In this document: positions 32,601-44,600 of the stretch, piece after piece | Layout of the letters: the number at the start of each line of letters is the position of its first letter | Numbering within the stretch: the first letter of the stretch is position 1 | Notes under the pieces: generated by a model | The model's input: only the letters and a program-made list of their open reading frames with translations | Told to the model about the DNA's origin: nothing | Database searches by the model: none | Made by a program: the position numbers and the translations under genes | NCBI RefSeq assembly: GCF_028372415.1 | Contig: NC_092878.1 | Coordinates: 5,173,501 to 5,237,500, forward strand | DNA from: Notamacropus eugenii | Taxonomy: Eukaryota > Chordata > Mammalia > Diprotodontia > Macropodidae | Direction of reading: 5' to 3' | Length of the DNA: 64,000 nucleotides

Positions 32601-35600
32601 GCTGTGCCCGCTCTGTGCCCCGATGTGCCCCAACGTGGGGCTGTGCCCGCTCTGTGCCCCGATGTGGGGCTGTGCCCCGATGTGGAGCTGTGCCCGCTCT
32701 GTGCCCCAACGTGGGGCTGTGCCCGCTCTGTGCCCCGATGTGGAGCTGTGCCCCGATGTGCCCCGATGTGGGGCTGTGCCCGCTCTGTGCCCCTGATGTG
32801 GGGCTGTGCCCCGATGTGGAGCTGTGCCCGCTCTGTGCCCCGATGTGGAGCTGTGCCCCGATGTGGAGCTGTGCCCGCTCTGTGCCCCGACGTGGGGCTG
32901 TGCCTGTTCTGTGCCCCGATGCGGGGCTGTGCCCGCTCTGTGCCCCGATGTGGCGCTGTGCCCCGATGTGGAGCTGTGCCCCAACGTGGGGCTGTGCCCG
33001 CTCTGTGCCCCGACGTGGGGCTGTGCCTGTTCTGTGCCCCGATGCGGGGCTGTGCCCGCTCTGTGCCCCGATGTGGAGCTGTGCCCCAACGTGGGGCTGT
33101 GCCCCGCCGCTGAAGAAGCTCTGACTTGGGGCACGTTTTCCTATGACTACAGAGAGCTGTGATTTCTTGGACTGAAAACTGCCTGTTCAAATCCTTTGAC
33201 CTTTCATCGATTGGGGAATGACTTAGGTTCTTATACACTTGATGCCCTTCTCTAGACATCTGAGAAATGAGCCTTTATCCCATAGACTTGTAAACATTTT
33301 CCCCTAGTTTTCTGCTTTCCTTCTAATCTTGGTTGTATTGTTTTTGTTTGTGCGAAACTTTCATTTTATATAATCGGAAGGATCTTTTCTTATATCTTGT
33401 AACGCTCTCTGCATCTTATTTGGTTCTAAATTCTTCTTTTATCCAAAGATCAGACAGGTAAACTCTTCCATGGCCTCCTCAATTGTGTAAATCATGTGCC
33501 CATTTTCACCTTACTTTGGTACATGATGTGAGATGCTGGTCTGTACCTAGTTTCTGCCATGCTGTTTTCCAGTTTTCCTCACAATTTTTGTCAAAAAAAA
33601 TTAAGTTTTTGCCTCCAAAGCTTGGATCTTTGGGTTTATCAAACGCTCGATTACTACGGGCATTTACTGCTGTGTGCTGTCCATTGATCACCCTTCTTTT
33701 TCTTAGCAAGTACCAGTCTGTTTTGATAATTACCAAGTTTGGCCATTTTTCTAAAGCAGAAAATACTTCTGTTAGTGAAAGTCCGTATCTTCTTAGATTG
33801 GATTTGCTTAAAGTAGGGGGTTCATGGCTTGCTATGGTAGTCTTAGATTACCATTTATTAACTTATAAAATCATACTTTTTCACTTACATGCTTTTTAAC
33901 AACTATGTTGTAGTAATAGGAAAAATAACGTAACAGTATTGTTATAAAGCCTTGCATCGTAGTTTTCAGTTAAAAACTTAAGACGTAGGAACGTTAAAAG
34001 CATCATTCGATAAAAACTGAGAACGTTAGCCTGGAAGAGGTTCCTTTTAAGAAGTGGCATATGTGAGGAGAGTTCCATGGTCCAGATTATTTCGTAGGGA
34101 TGGAATAAACTACAGAAATGAGAATATTGTTTTTCATTTAATTAATAAATTTCATTTTAGAGAGTATTAATATTAATATTAGTCCTGATGCCCCAAAAAG
34201 GGATAGGGTTTTACTTACTGTCATAAGTACTTGCTAGTGGAATGACTTTCTCCTTCTTCTCTCTCTCTCTCTCCTTTACCCCTTCAATCTTATAAAAGGG
34301 TCGTTGGGATTTATTAGGTATTAGGTTAAGCAAAGAGAACTTACCTGGAAATTGGGAAACCCATATCCAGGTTGTGCCATGGCTCTGTATTGGCTTTGTG
34401 GTCCCGGACACTTTACTTGATTTCTCAAAGTCCCAGGCAATTCTCTTAAGACTAGAAGCTGAGGAGTAGTTCTGGTTTTCAGTTGTGTTGATAGATGGAT
34501 TTTCCTTATTGAGAGCTCCGTACAAAACATGATGGTCATTTCAGTATTTGTAGCCTGTTGGTGTTCAGTTCCCAGCTCAGGATTTGGACACCACGTTCGA
34601 GATGGAGTTAGGTTAATGACTGTGCTTCGGGCGCATGAGCCGGGGGTCTGAATCCCCAGCTTCCTCTCTGGAGGCTGGGCTGGGGAAGTGTTGTTTGGAA
34701 CCGTCAGACGTGAAATATCTGATGTAGATTGTCACTTCCAAAGCACAGCTAAATTTTCCTCTTCCTTTTTTTTTTTTTTAAATTTAGGGAGAATGATGAC
34801 TCTGTGAAAGAAGAGAGATCTGACTTAAAAGAAAAATCTTCAGGAAATAAGAAGGCAAATAGATTCCATCCTTATTCAAAAGACAAGAATTCGGGCGCTG
34901 GGGAAAAGAAGGGCCCCAACCGTAACAGAGTTTTTATTAGCAACATCCCCTATGACATGAAATGGCAAGCTATAAAAGATCTCATGAGAGAAAAAGGTAA
35001 CTATTTCTTAAATAACCCGCTCTTGATGAACCATTTCATAGAGGAAAGGGGTGGGGGGGAATAGTTAAGACACATTTTTTTGTTCCCTGGAGCCTCAGAC
35101 TAAGTTTTGAAATTTTTTTGGTTTGATTTCTTAAGACCTGAATGATCTTTCCTTTCTTTTTCACTTGAGGCATCCGAGTTCCAAGATGGCCTATGTAAAT
35201 TAAATAGCTCTATTTTGCAATGTTAGTGTTATGCTAGAGAGCCAATATACACGTATGTGTACGTAAATTACATGCATATGTGTAGGACACATGTATACAT
35301 GCATACACACGCCACCATGAATTTTGTTAATCCGGGTTTCGTCTATAGTCGAGGCTTTTTCTAGACAAAAAGAAGACAAAAACAACGTGGGGCTGTTCCC
35401 TTTGTTAAGCAGTGCACTTAGCGAGCTAAAGGGTGAATAAGGCCTGACTTTTTTTTTGTATTTCCTTGGAGGAGGCTGGAATCTGGCTGTGGAATTAATT
35501 TTGTTTGCCTTGTCATGACCGCCATGATGCTCTCTCTTCTGTTCTTTATAAAAATTGCGTTACTCCTGTTGCAGTTTTGATATCAGAATAACCTAAAAAC

Positions 35601-38600
35601 CCTAAACTTACTGTATTGGGACGGTTTGGGGGGAAAATCATCCTAATGCTTGATCTTGCAAGAGCTAGTCTTGTTTATCTTCTGATAACTTGTGCAAAGT
35701 CTGCACTTGGCTGTGAGGCTGCTCCCTTCTCACAAAGAACAACTTTTCACTGGTGTATCTGTTGTAAGGTGACAACTATTTGACTGGTTTTATTCATTGA
35801 ATTCATTTAGAAAGTGTGTGGCTTGCTGTGAAATATGACTTGTAAATTGAGTTTACTGAAGGCAAACATGATTGAAGACATTCAGGTAGAAAGTCACCTT
35901 AAAACAGCAGTTGTGTGGAGGATGACCAAAGTTACTTGAAAAGTGCTAACGTTGATGTTTTTAACTTGATAGGTTAAGGGACTATCCGTATATCTGCATT
36001 TGTTCACCAACTATGTCACGCTGGCCAAAATATGATCTGTAGTATGAATGAGGTTAAACACAGTTGTTTGGCTCTCTTAGAGAATGTGGATGCTGCATAT
36101 TTCTGAAAATTAGTTAAATTTATATAGGCGGTATGTTGGTCTGGTCTTGACTGTTGGTGCTTCTCTGTAGAGTTGTGCACAGGGGCACAGTAAAGCAAGA
36201 TACTGGTGTTTAAATGCCTTGTTTCTTGGTATTTTCCTTTTGTATGTCTTATGTAGTTGGTGAGGTTACATACGTGGAGCTCTTTAAGGATTCGGAAGGA
36301 AAATCAAGGGTAAGTGCTGTGGGCCGTAATCTGCTAGAGGCTTAAAAGTTCCTCAGCAGTTTAATTTTTGCTTAATAATTGTACCAGTTTTTGGAAGTAA
36401 GTTTCATTTTTATCTTACTTTATTTTGAACGATTTGAGGTTTCTATACTGGGAAGTTTGACACTGTCATGAAAATCCAACTAGCGGATGGAAGGGATGAG
36501 TGTTGTAAATGCTTACCAAAATGGTGTTCACTTTCCTAATTCTCCAAGGTCATGCTTCTTAGCCCATAGATTTTAACATAGGATTTTTGTTGTGTTCTGA
36601 ATGTCTTAAGGGATCTTTTTATTTTTTTAAGTCACCGCATTGATAAAATTTCCTCAGTGTAAGTAAGGCCTATGGCAGGCCTGCAGCTTAAAGGTGTTAA
36701 TTCAGAATGTATGTTTGAAACGCTGGAAGAGCCTAATTTAGGAGCTTGCAGGACTACTGAAGAGGCAGTACTCTTCCCCATTGGTATTAATGAACTAGAT
36801 TATTAAACTGAAGTGGAAGGAATTGGTTGGTAGCAGACTTTGATTGCCAGCAACAAAGAATGTAATGTAGTGAAGGGTACACTGAGAAGTCCCTTTTTAA
36901 ATAAATGATTCTATTTAGCTATTTGTATCCCCCAGCGCCTAGCAAAGTGCCCGGCACATAGTAGGCGCTTAATCAATGCTTGTTGATTGATTGATAGTGA
37001 GCAAAAAAATCTGTTGGGTGCATGAGAAATATAACTTAGTAACAACATTCCACTGCCAACTAATTAATCATTTGTGTAATTATTTTAAAATTCTACAAGT
37101 CACTTAACATACCTGATTTTTTCATATATTTAATTTTGGTGCAGCCTTTCATCTGTGAAAGATGTATTTTTTAAGATGTGAAAATAGTTATATGGTTAAT
37201 GTTTTATTTTTGGCAGAGTTAAAGAGTTTACATTTTAAAAACTGTTTCCAATACAGGATTTAGAAATGCCTTTGCCATTTTAATTATTCAAAAATAATTA
37301 TATTGGGTATCTTAAATGATTCCTTCTGGCTCTTCTTATTTTTATTCGCATAGTGACTTTTTTTGTTTTACTTTTGTTTCACAGAAGATGTAATTTCAAA
37401 ATAAGACCTTTTTTAACATGACAATGTTAGATGTCTGGTGATGCAGTCTTATTTTAAGAAGAGTTTGCAGAGAACTTTTTTGTGATTTGGAAATTAGAAT
37501 TTATGTGTATTCAGGAGGTGGAAGTGGTTGAAATGATCGTCTTACAGTGACTTGAAATGTCAAAATCCATTATTAACTTTATTGACCAAAACCTTTTTTT
37601 CTCTTGCATATGTTGACAAATCTTCATCGATGTAGGGTTGTGGGTAAGAATTACTTTTAGTATCCTAAAGTACAATTTTGAACCTCTGGTTTAAAGAAAC
37701 GTCATTACTTAAATGCTTTCAATTTTTTTTTTTCCTTCCCTAAGTGTGGTTGAGTTCAAAGATGAAGAATTTGTAAAGAAAGCATTAGAAACTATGAACA
37801 AATATGATCTTAGTGGAAGACCCTTGAATATTAAAGAGGTAAGAATTATTTTATTCTGAAAATTTAAAAACTGGAGCAGTGCTTTTTTTGTTTTTATACT
37901 TTCATTTTTGTTATGTGGATTAGCTTCATTAGGAACATTTTTTTTGGCATAGAAGCCTGCTGAATTTTTGTAGGTAGTGGTGGTTATGCTTGTCAATTCA
38001 TAAATTTTCTCTTTGCCCTTCAGTAGCTAACCCCCCCCCCCCCCCCCCATATCACCATCAGCAGAAGTGGAGAAGTGTAACCATCTAAATGAGCTCGGAA
38101 TTTAAAGTAGCCAGTTTCGAGCGCTCAGTCTGCTTCAACACAGAAATTTTCCATTGCATTTTAGGCTGTAGTTTTAACTTTGTAAATGTATGTATTCTAT
38201 GCAATTTATAATTAAATTATGGACTTAATAAAATGAATATTTTATTGCTTACCACAGATCAGTAAGACCCCAATTTTTCAACAGCCGTAATGGGTTCTGC
38301 CCCATATTAGCCTGCTTAATGATTTCAGGACAATTTATAAATCAGTCATTTGAATTTGTCACTTGAGACACGGAGCCCCTTAATTAATGGACTTAAAATA
38401 TTAAACATTACATTTTGAGGGGGAAGAAGGACAAAGGAGGAAAACTATTCAAAAGATAGATACTTATTTTAATTGAAAATTAGGTTTTCGAAATGCTAAA
38501 ATGATTATGTAATGTTTAGTGGAGGAAAAGCCAACTCATTTGAGACCCTCTATTCTACGTCTCTAATAATTTCAGTATTTAGATTATAGACCAGTTTTGC

Positions 38601-41600
38601 TTTTTTTTCCTCCCAGAATACTATGAGAAAAATTTTAGAGTTAGGATAGAGAAAAAAAACAGATCCTGTCACCACTGGAGGTTCAATTTGATGTGAGTCT
38701 GGTTTGAGAACATATTTTCTTTAGATTAAACTACCAGTTGTAGTCTAGCGTGAGAATACAAGGGGGTTGTCCGTCTGAGTGCAGAGCCTTAACGGCCCAA
38801 AATGAAAAGTTGTGCAAGAAAAGATAGCACCATCGAAAGTGGTCCTTAGTTAATAGTTGACGCCTGTGTTCTTCTTTTTTTCCTAAGTCTTTGTATTTTA
38901 ATTTTTGCAATTACATGTAAAAAGCAGTTTTAACCTTTGGTTTTGAAATTTTTTGAGTTCCAAATTCTTTTCCCCCTCTCTTCTTCCCCTCACCCTCCTT
39001 GAGAAGGTAAGCAGTTTGATAGAGATTATTACAGATGTAGTCACACAAAACGTATTTCCATATTAGCCATTTCGGGAAAGAAAACGCCACTGTATATTCT
39101 TCTAATCCTGATTCAGAAACCATAGTATTCTTTTGAAGAGTTTAATTATCTAAACCTCTTCATCTTAGGGACTTCCCTTTCTTATCCAACACTATCTTAT
39201 CTAAACTTTGTTTCCTCTGATAACCATCCTACTATACAAATGCTTAATAATTGTTTGTTAAATTGAATTTTTTCTAGAGTGGGAAAGGAAAGAGATGTGG
39301 GCCAGTGTGATTCATAATAAAATGTTTTTATCACCATTGTATCTGACCATATTAATTTTTTAAAGCATTTTGTAAGAGAAATGTGAGTAACTAAGATGCC
39401 GAAGCTTCCCATATTCCTTAAATGTGTGACATTTATAATGTTTTATATATGACCAAGGCATCATGAAAGTAGACAGAATGCTAGGCTTGAAGTCAGGAAG
39501 ACTTTGGTTCCGATCCAGCCTCCATTACCAGCGTGTGATCCTAAGAAGTTCCTTAGCCACTTTGAGTATCCAGTCTCAGTCGGCTCTCTTCAGACTTGTC
39601 CACTAAGTCACAACCATCGACAGAGTTTGCCAGCCTGAGGAAGTCTCAGGCCTTTTATTCAGTGCTCCATGAGGGATATCGAAGACGAGCTGTCCAGTGA
39701 TATGCTCTTTTTCTTTCGCAAACATTCAGGTTGTAGCGTATTCGCACTCCCTTCTCCAGTCTGCTGTGACATTTGATTGAGACATCCTACTTGGCTGTCT
39801 TTTCAACTTGTAGCTCAGATGCTCTGTTCATATTTCATTAAGGAGCCCCAAACACTGGGATAAAGTTTATTTGACCAGTCATGCATGTTTTCACTCCTCA
39901 CTTGTTTCTTCTTTTTTCTCTCTAATAGTAAAGTTTAAAAGTCTTAAATAGTAAAGCTTTCTTAATTTTAATGGATCGTTAATTGTCAACATTACTAGTG
40001 ACAGTCTCCGGTTTCTAAACACTCACAGATGACTTGAACATGAGCAGGTAGTGCAGGTGGAATCCTAGAACTCACAAGGCTGGAGTTGGGAAGTCCTGCT
40101 GCTATGCATTTTCCCATAGAAATAATGTCATAAATTATCGGTTAGGTATTGTTTCAGATTGTGCTGTTAGTACTGTACTTCAGGTACAATCTGGGCTAAA
40201 AGATTATTGTTGTTGTTTTCAACAGGGCAACCTACAGTACCTGGAGTATTTTATAATATTATTTCTATGAGGAAAATGTATAACAAATTTGGCCAGTCAA
40301 CTTAAAAAAACAAACTTTTATAACCAAATATATTCTTAAGTTAGAGGCAGCTTATTTAGATAAAGTAGGATGATCGTAGACTATTTTCACTGATAATTTA
40401 ATGTTTTTGTTCTTATTTTGATAGATTGATATATGGGTTGGTACTGGTGAAATTTTTTAGGTCTCCCTTTTTCATGTAGGAAATGGACCTAGATTTGTTG
40501 TTTTAGTCAGCATTGTAGTGACCTTGCTTGCAGTTAAAAACCTTTTTTAAGTTAGCACATTTGTACATTTATTAAAATTCAAGTTTTATGATCTGTTCAA
40601 AAGAAAAAATGTTGACAGTGAGCACGACTGTATTGTGTGCTGGATTTTGTAACCCTAACCCATATCCTTAATCTGCCACTATTGGATCTCGGACAAGTCA
40701 CTTAACCTCTCTAGGCCTCAGTTTCTTTACTCATCTATACAATGATGCAGTTGGGACTAGACCTCTCAGGTCCCTTCCACCTCCCGGGATCTTAAACCAT
40801 ATTCCATGAACTCCATGCCTGTCTTAGCATCAGCATCGTTAGCTATTTTTATCTGCTGAAGTCTTCAGTATCTGTTCAGAATAAGCCATCAACACATCTG
40901 AAATTTATACTGTTCAGTTGATTTTCGTCATGGTTAATAAATAGGTCGTAGGGTTGATCTCACTCCAACCCCGGTTAGCTTTTTACAGGAAAAAAACACA
41001 CAGCACACTTCATTCCCCTGAGGTAGGCCTTCAGTCCTGGTCACCTTTCCAACAAGAATGCTCTCAATCATAACAGGTATGAACAAATCCAGGGGACTCT
41101 ACGCACCCCTTTGCTATTCCTGATAAACGCAAACTGCTTACTCAAAACGAAACTCGAGGCATGTGGGGTGCTGAAGAAGTAGATAATGTTGATCTTTGTG
41201 TGCAGAACACACAGTTGTAGTGTCACTCCATTCTTAAATGAAGATGCATGGAAGTTCTCTACACGTTTGGATCTAGAAGCTTGCCCCGGAATTTGTGATA
41301 GATTTTTGGCTTGGCCTCTTGGAGAAAGTACTGTTTTTATGTATTGGCTCATTTTTTATTATTGTATCTGTAGTAATAATGGAGACCAAGTTTGTTCTAG
41401 AGATCCAGTTTATACAGAGTGCTTTTGTTTCTTCCCATTAATAGAATTTCTTGACTTCTACTTTTCTATTTTGAAATATGACAAATTAGATTTTTAGGTT
41501 TTGTGAAAGTTTTCCTCATTTAACTTGTAAAGCAAAAGTTGCTTGTTTTCCCACTTACTTTCCCTGCCAGTGTTCATTGTTCGGCAGTAATAACTTATGT

Positions 41601-44600
41601 AGCAACTTCAGCTATCTGGAACACAGTAGAAAGTCAAGAGTGAAGCAAAACCCAAAATAGGGAGCGCAGAGTCTGTGCATTTGGAGTAATGCGCTTTATT
41701 CACAGAGAAGCCCTTCTAGCCTTTTAGAGTCTCCTTACTCTTCTTTTAGGCCAAGTTCTAAAGAATTTGGTTATTCTGTTTTACCACATACACTGGATAA
41801 GATTAGAAGTAGCAAATTAGAAGAGATAGGACACTGCTAGAAGTCAGCATAGAGATGTGAAGGAAGAAGACTACTAAATAAATGATATTTCAAGTCAAGT
41901 CAAAAGGGATTTATATAGTGCCCATTTCTACACCTAAAGTTCTTCACATTCGTGAAATTTCAGGCCCACTTCACACGTCCAACCCAACAAACAAAAATAA
42001 AACAGGCACTAGAACTTTAAAAAGCATGACTCTAGGACCATTGAGCACAGGGGCAGATAGCTCTTGACGTGCCCCATGTTCCATGAAGGCATCCGCTTTG
42101 GCGGCCTGAACTGTGATTTCTGCCTTGCCTCCTCTGCCTTCTTAGGCTCCCCAGCAAACTCCAGGCCTCCTCTCCCTTTCCAATTAGGCTTCTGATAGTT
42201 TTTGCAATGAAATGTATTCGGTGGATGATGAAGCGCATTTATTCAGCGTAGCCCTTGTTATATTGCAGATGCTATTGTGTGTTCTGTAAAGTAGGGGAAG
42301 AGGTTTTTCACATTTTGAGCTTGTGTCACTTCTGTTGGACTTTAAAATGTTTCTCAGTTAATGGAAATCTTGTATTATTGCCTTTGTGAGGGCATTAATC
42401 TCTAATCCAGTTTGTAACTATAAACTTTTTTTTCCACTTTTGGTCTCAAGATCCTGATCACTTCAGTAGAGTGAAAGGATTTAAGGAATAGGTAAATATT
42501 CCCATTCAGGAGAGAAACACTTCATAGAGAAGGGATTTTAAAAATTACTTTTCCTTCAAAGCCCTGGGTCATATAACTTCCAAGGCTTTAAAGCCTTGCA
42601 TTTGCTAATCAGTCCGAGTATTGTATTTCATTGGGGGCATCAGTAGTGACAATTCACTACAGCTGCATTGTGGAAAGAAAGAAGCCACAGGTAAGTACTT
42701 TTCTTCTTCTTAGGGTGTACGTTTAGGTGTATATGTTATGGTATGTAGCATGAGGTAAACATAAATTAATTTCAAGTTCTTTAAGTGACTTTAGTGATTG
42801 GAAAAAGGTGCTAAACTGACATCCCTGGAGATTGAAATCTTTTCTCTACCCACAGACTTTGTACAGGGTTCCTTTCTATGTATAAGAATAATTGAGTCTC
42901 TGCCTGTAAGTCCTTGACACTTCAGCTGGGTCTGCAAGGCAAGATGGTCATTCATATTGAGCCAGATGTGTTAGTTTCTGTAGAATTTCAAGTTGTTTTA
43001 AATGATTGTAGACATACTGATTCATCTAGTGGTATTTAATATTCAATGTGTGTTATAGGATCCTGATGGAGAAAATGCTCGTAGGGCATTGCAACGTACA
43101 GGAGGATCATTCCCAGGAGGACATGTCCCTGATGTGGGTTCGGGGTTGATGAATTTACCACCTTCCATTCTCAATAATCCAAATATTCCTCCTGAGGTTA
43201 TCAGTAATTTGCAGGCTGGTAGACTTGGTTCTACAATTTTTGTTGCTAATGTAAGTTTAAGCTTTAGTCTCCATTTTTTGTTGTTAGATGTATAGCTTTA
43301 ATTTCTCATGAGTTCATTGTCATTGGCCACATTTTTGCTTGTGGGTTTTGCAAGAACATTTTGCTTATTTTTAATAAAAATAAGTGAAATAGTAACTCTT
43401 TAAATTCCTAAATAAAAGTAATTTGTGCAAATTGGGAGTATAAATGTAATTATTTTAGTTTAGGTTCCCTCCTCCCCTAGAAGAACTGTGGGATTAAACA
43501 TTTGTACAGTTCTTAACATTCATTTCTTCTGCATGTGCTCTTATTTTTATGTTGGCAAATGGGTTTCTTCCCAGTAGTTTTGCATATCTGATCCATGAAT
43601 TATATGTAGTCATGAATTGTCATGTGTTGTGGTTGGTTTGTTTGGAGAATACCTGTCCAGATGTTGTACTCTTTAAGAAAGTGAATCAAATTCACAACAC
43701 TGTTCAATATTAATTTCTTTTAGTAGAATTGGAAGTACAAATGTCAAACATGCAATTTTCTGGTCAGGGCTAAGATGTTTCTCAGAGCTAATTGAGCAGG
43801 TGAGACTTTGGGGAACTAAACTTTTTTAAGGAGAAGGGGATATGTAGATGTATTAAGTGAGTTTAAAATACTTAAGCAGATTTACAGTTTATTATTTGAG
43901 AATTATTGACATGTTGTATGATGGTAGTAAGAATTTCGTTCTTTGGTATCTATAATTTTGGAGTTCAGAAAAGATTTTGTTGTCTGTAATTGGGGAGACA
44001 GGTGTATTAGTAACATAATTTTGATGTAATTTTATGTTAAGCTTGACTTCAAAGTTGGTTGGAAGAAGCTAAAGGAGGTGTTCAGCATAGCTGGAACAGT
44101 AAAACGGGCAGATATTAAAGAAGACAAAGATGGCAAGAGCAGAGGAATGGGCACAGTCACTTTTGATCAAGCAATTGAAGCAGTTCAAGCAATTTGTATC
44201 CTAATTCACATTTTAGTATTTTATCTTATGTGGTTGAAGGAGTCTGATACCATTTTTTTCCCTTTGTTTTTTATTGTTAAAGTTCAGGCCAGTTTTATTT
44301 GGTATAATTTGTTACCTTGTGCCTTTTTTGCACTCTATGTTAGACTTTAGTCTCCAGGACATGCAGACCTTTATTACATCCAAGTACTAAAGTCACTCCT
44401 GAAACTTGAAATAGTGTTACAGTTCTGTCCTGGTAAATACTTGGGGTTTTCTAGCCATATTCATGAAGGTAGATGTTTAATGTAATCCATTGTACACTAA
44501 TAATATATATCAAAATGAAATATTTTGTTTTCTTTTTTCAATAATTTGAATTAAATAAGTTATATGCACCTTATAAAAATAAATTTCTTATTTGCCAAGA

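Larger units (their letters stand above)
37839..43058. other. MYEF2 intron 5, 5.2 kb
   Basis: Apart from the SINE pieces and poly-C run listed, it is unannotated AT-rich DNA. A segment of higher GC at 41880-42200 and a strong unused-looking donor (CAG|GTAAGTA at 42691) are not explained. Confidence 0.6.

Noticed and set aside
32425..33108. Regular spacing that might suggest a CRISPR-like array
   Set aside because: The units are contiguous variants of one another without unique spacers, in an animal intron.
31974..33259. Open frames of 169-386 codons on both strands, Cys/Pro/Ala or His/Arg/Gly-rich repeats
   Set aside because: They are translations of the 29-bp minisatellite, which is open in many frames because its unit lacks stop codons.
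34211..34539. Minus-strand frames of 72 and 104 codons near exon 2
   Set aside because: No domain, within intron 1, different frames, and no splice support.
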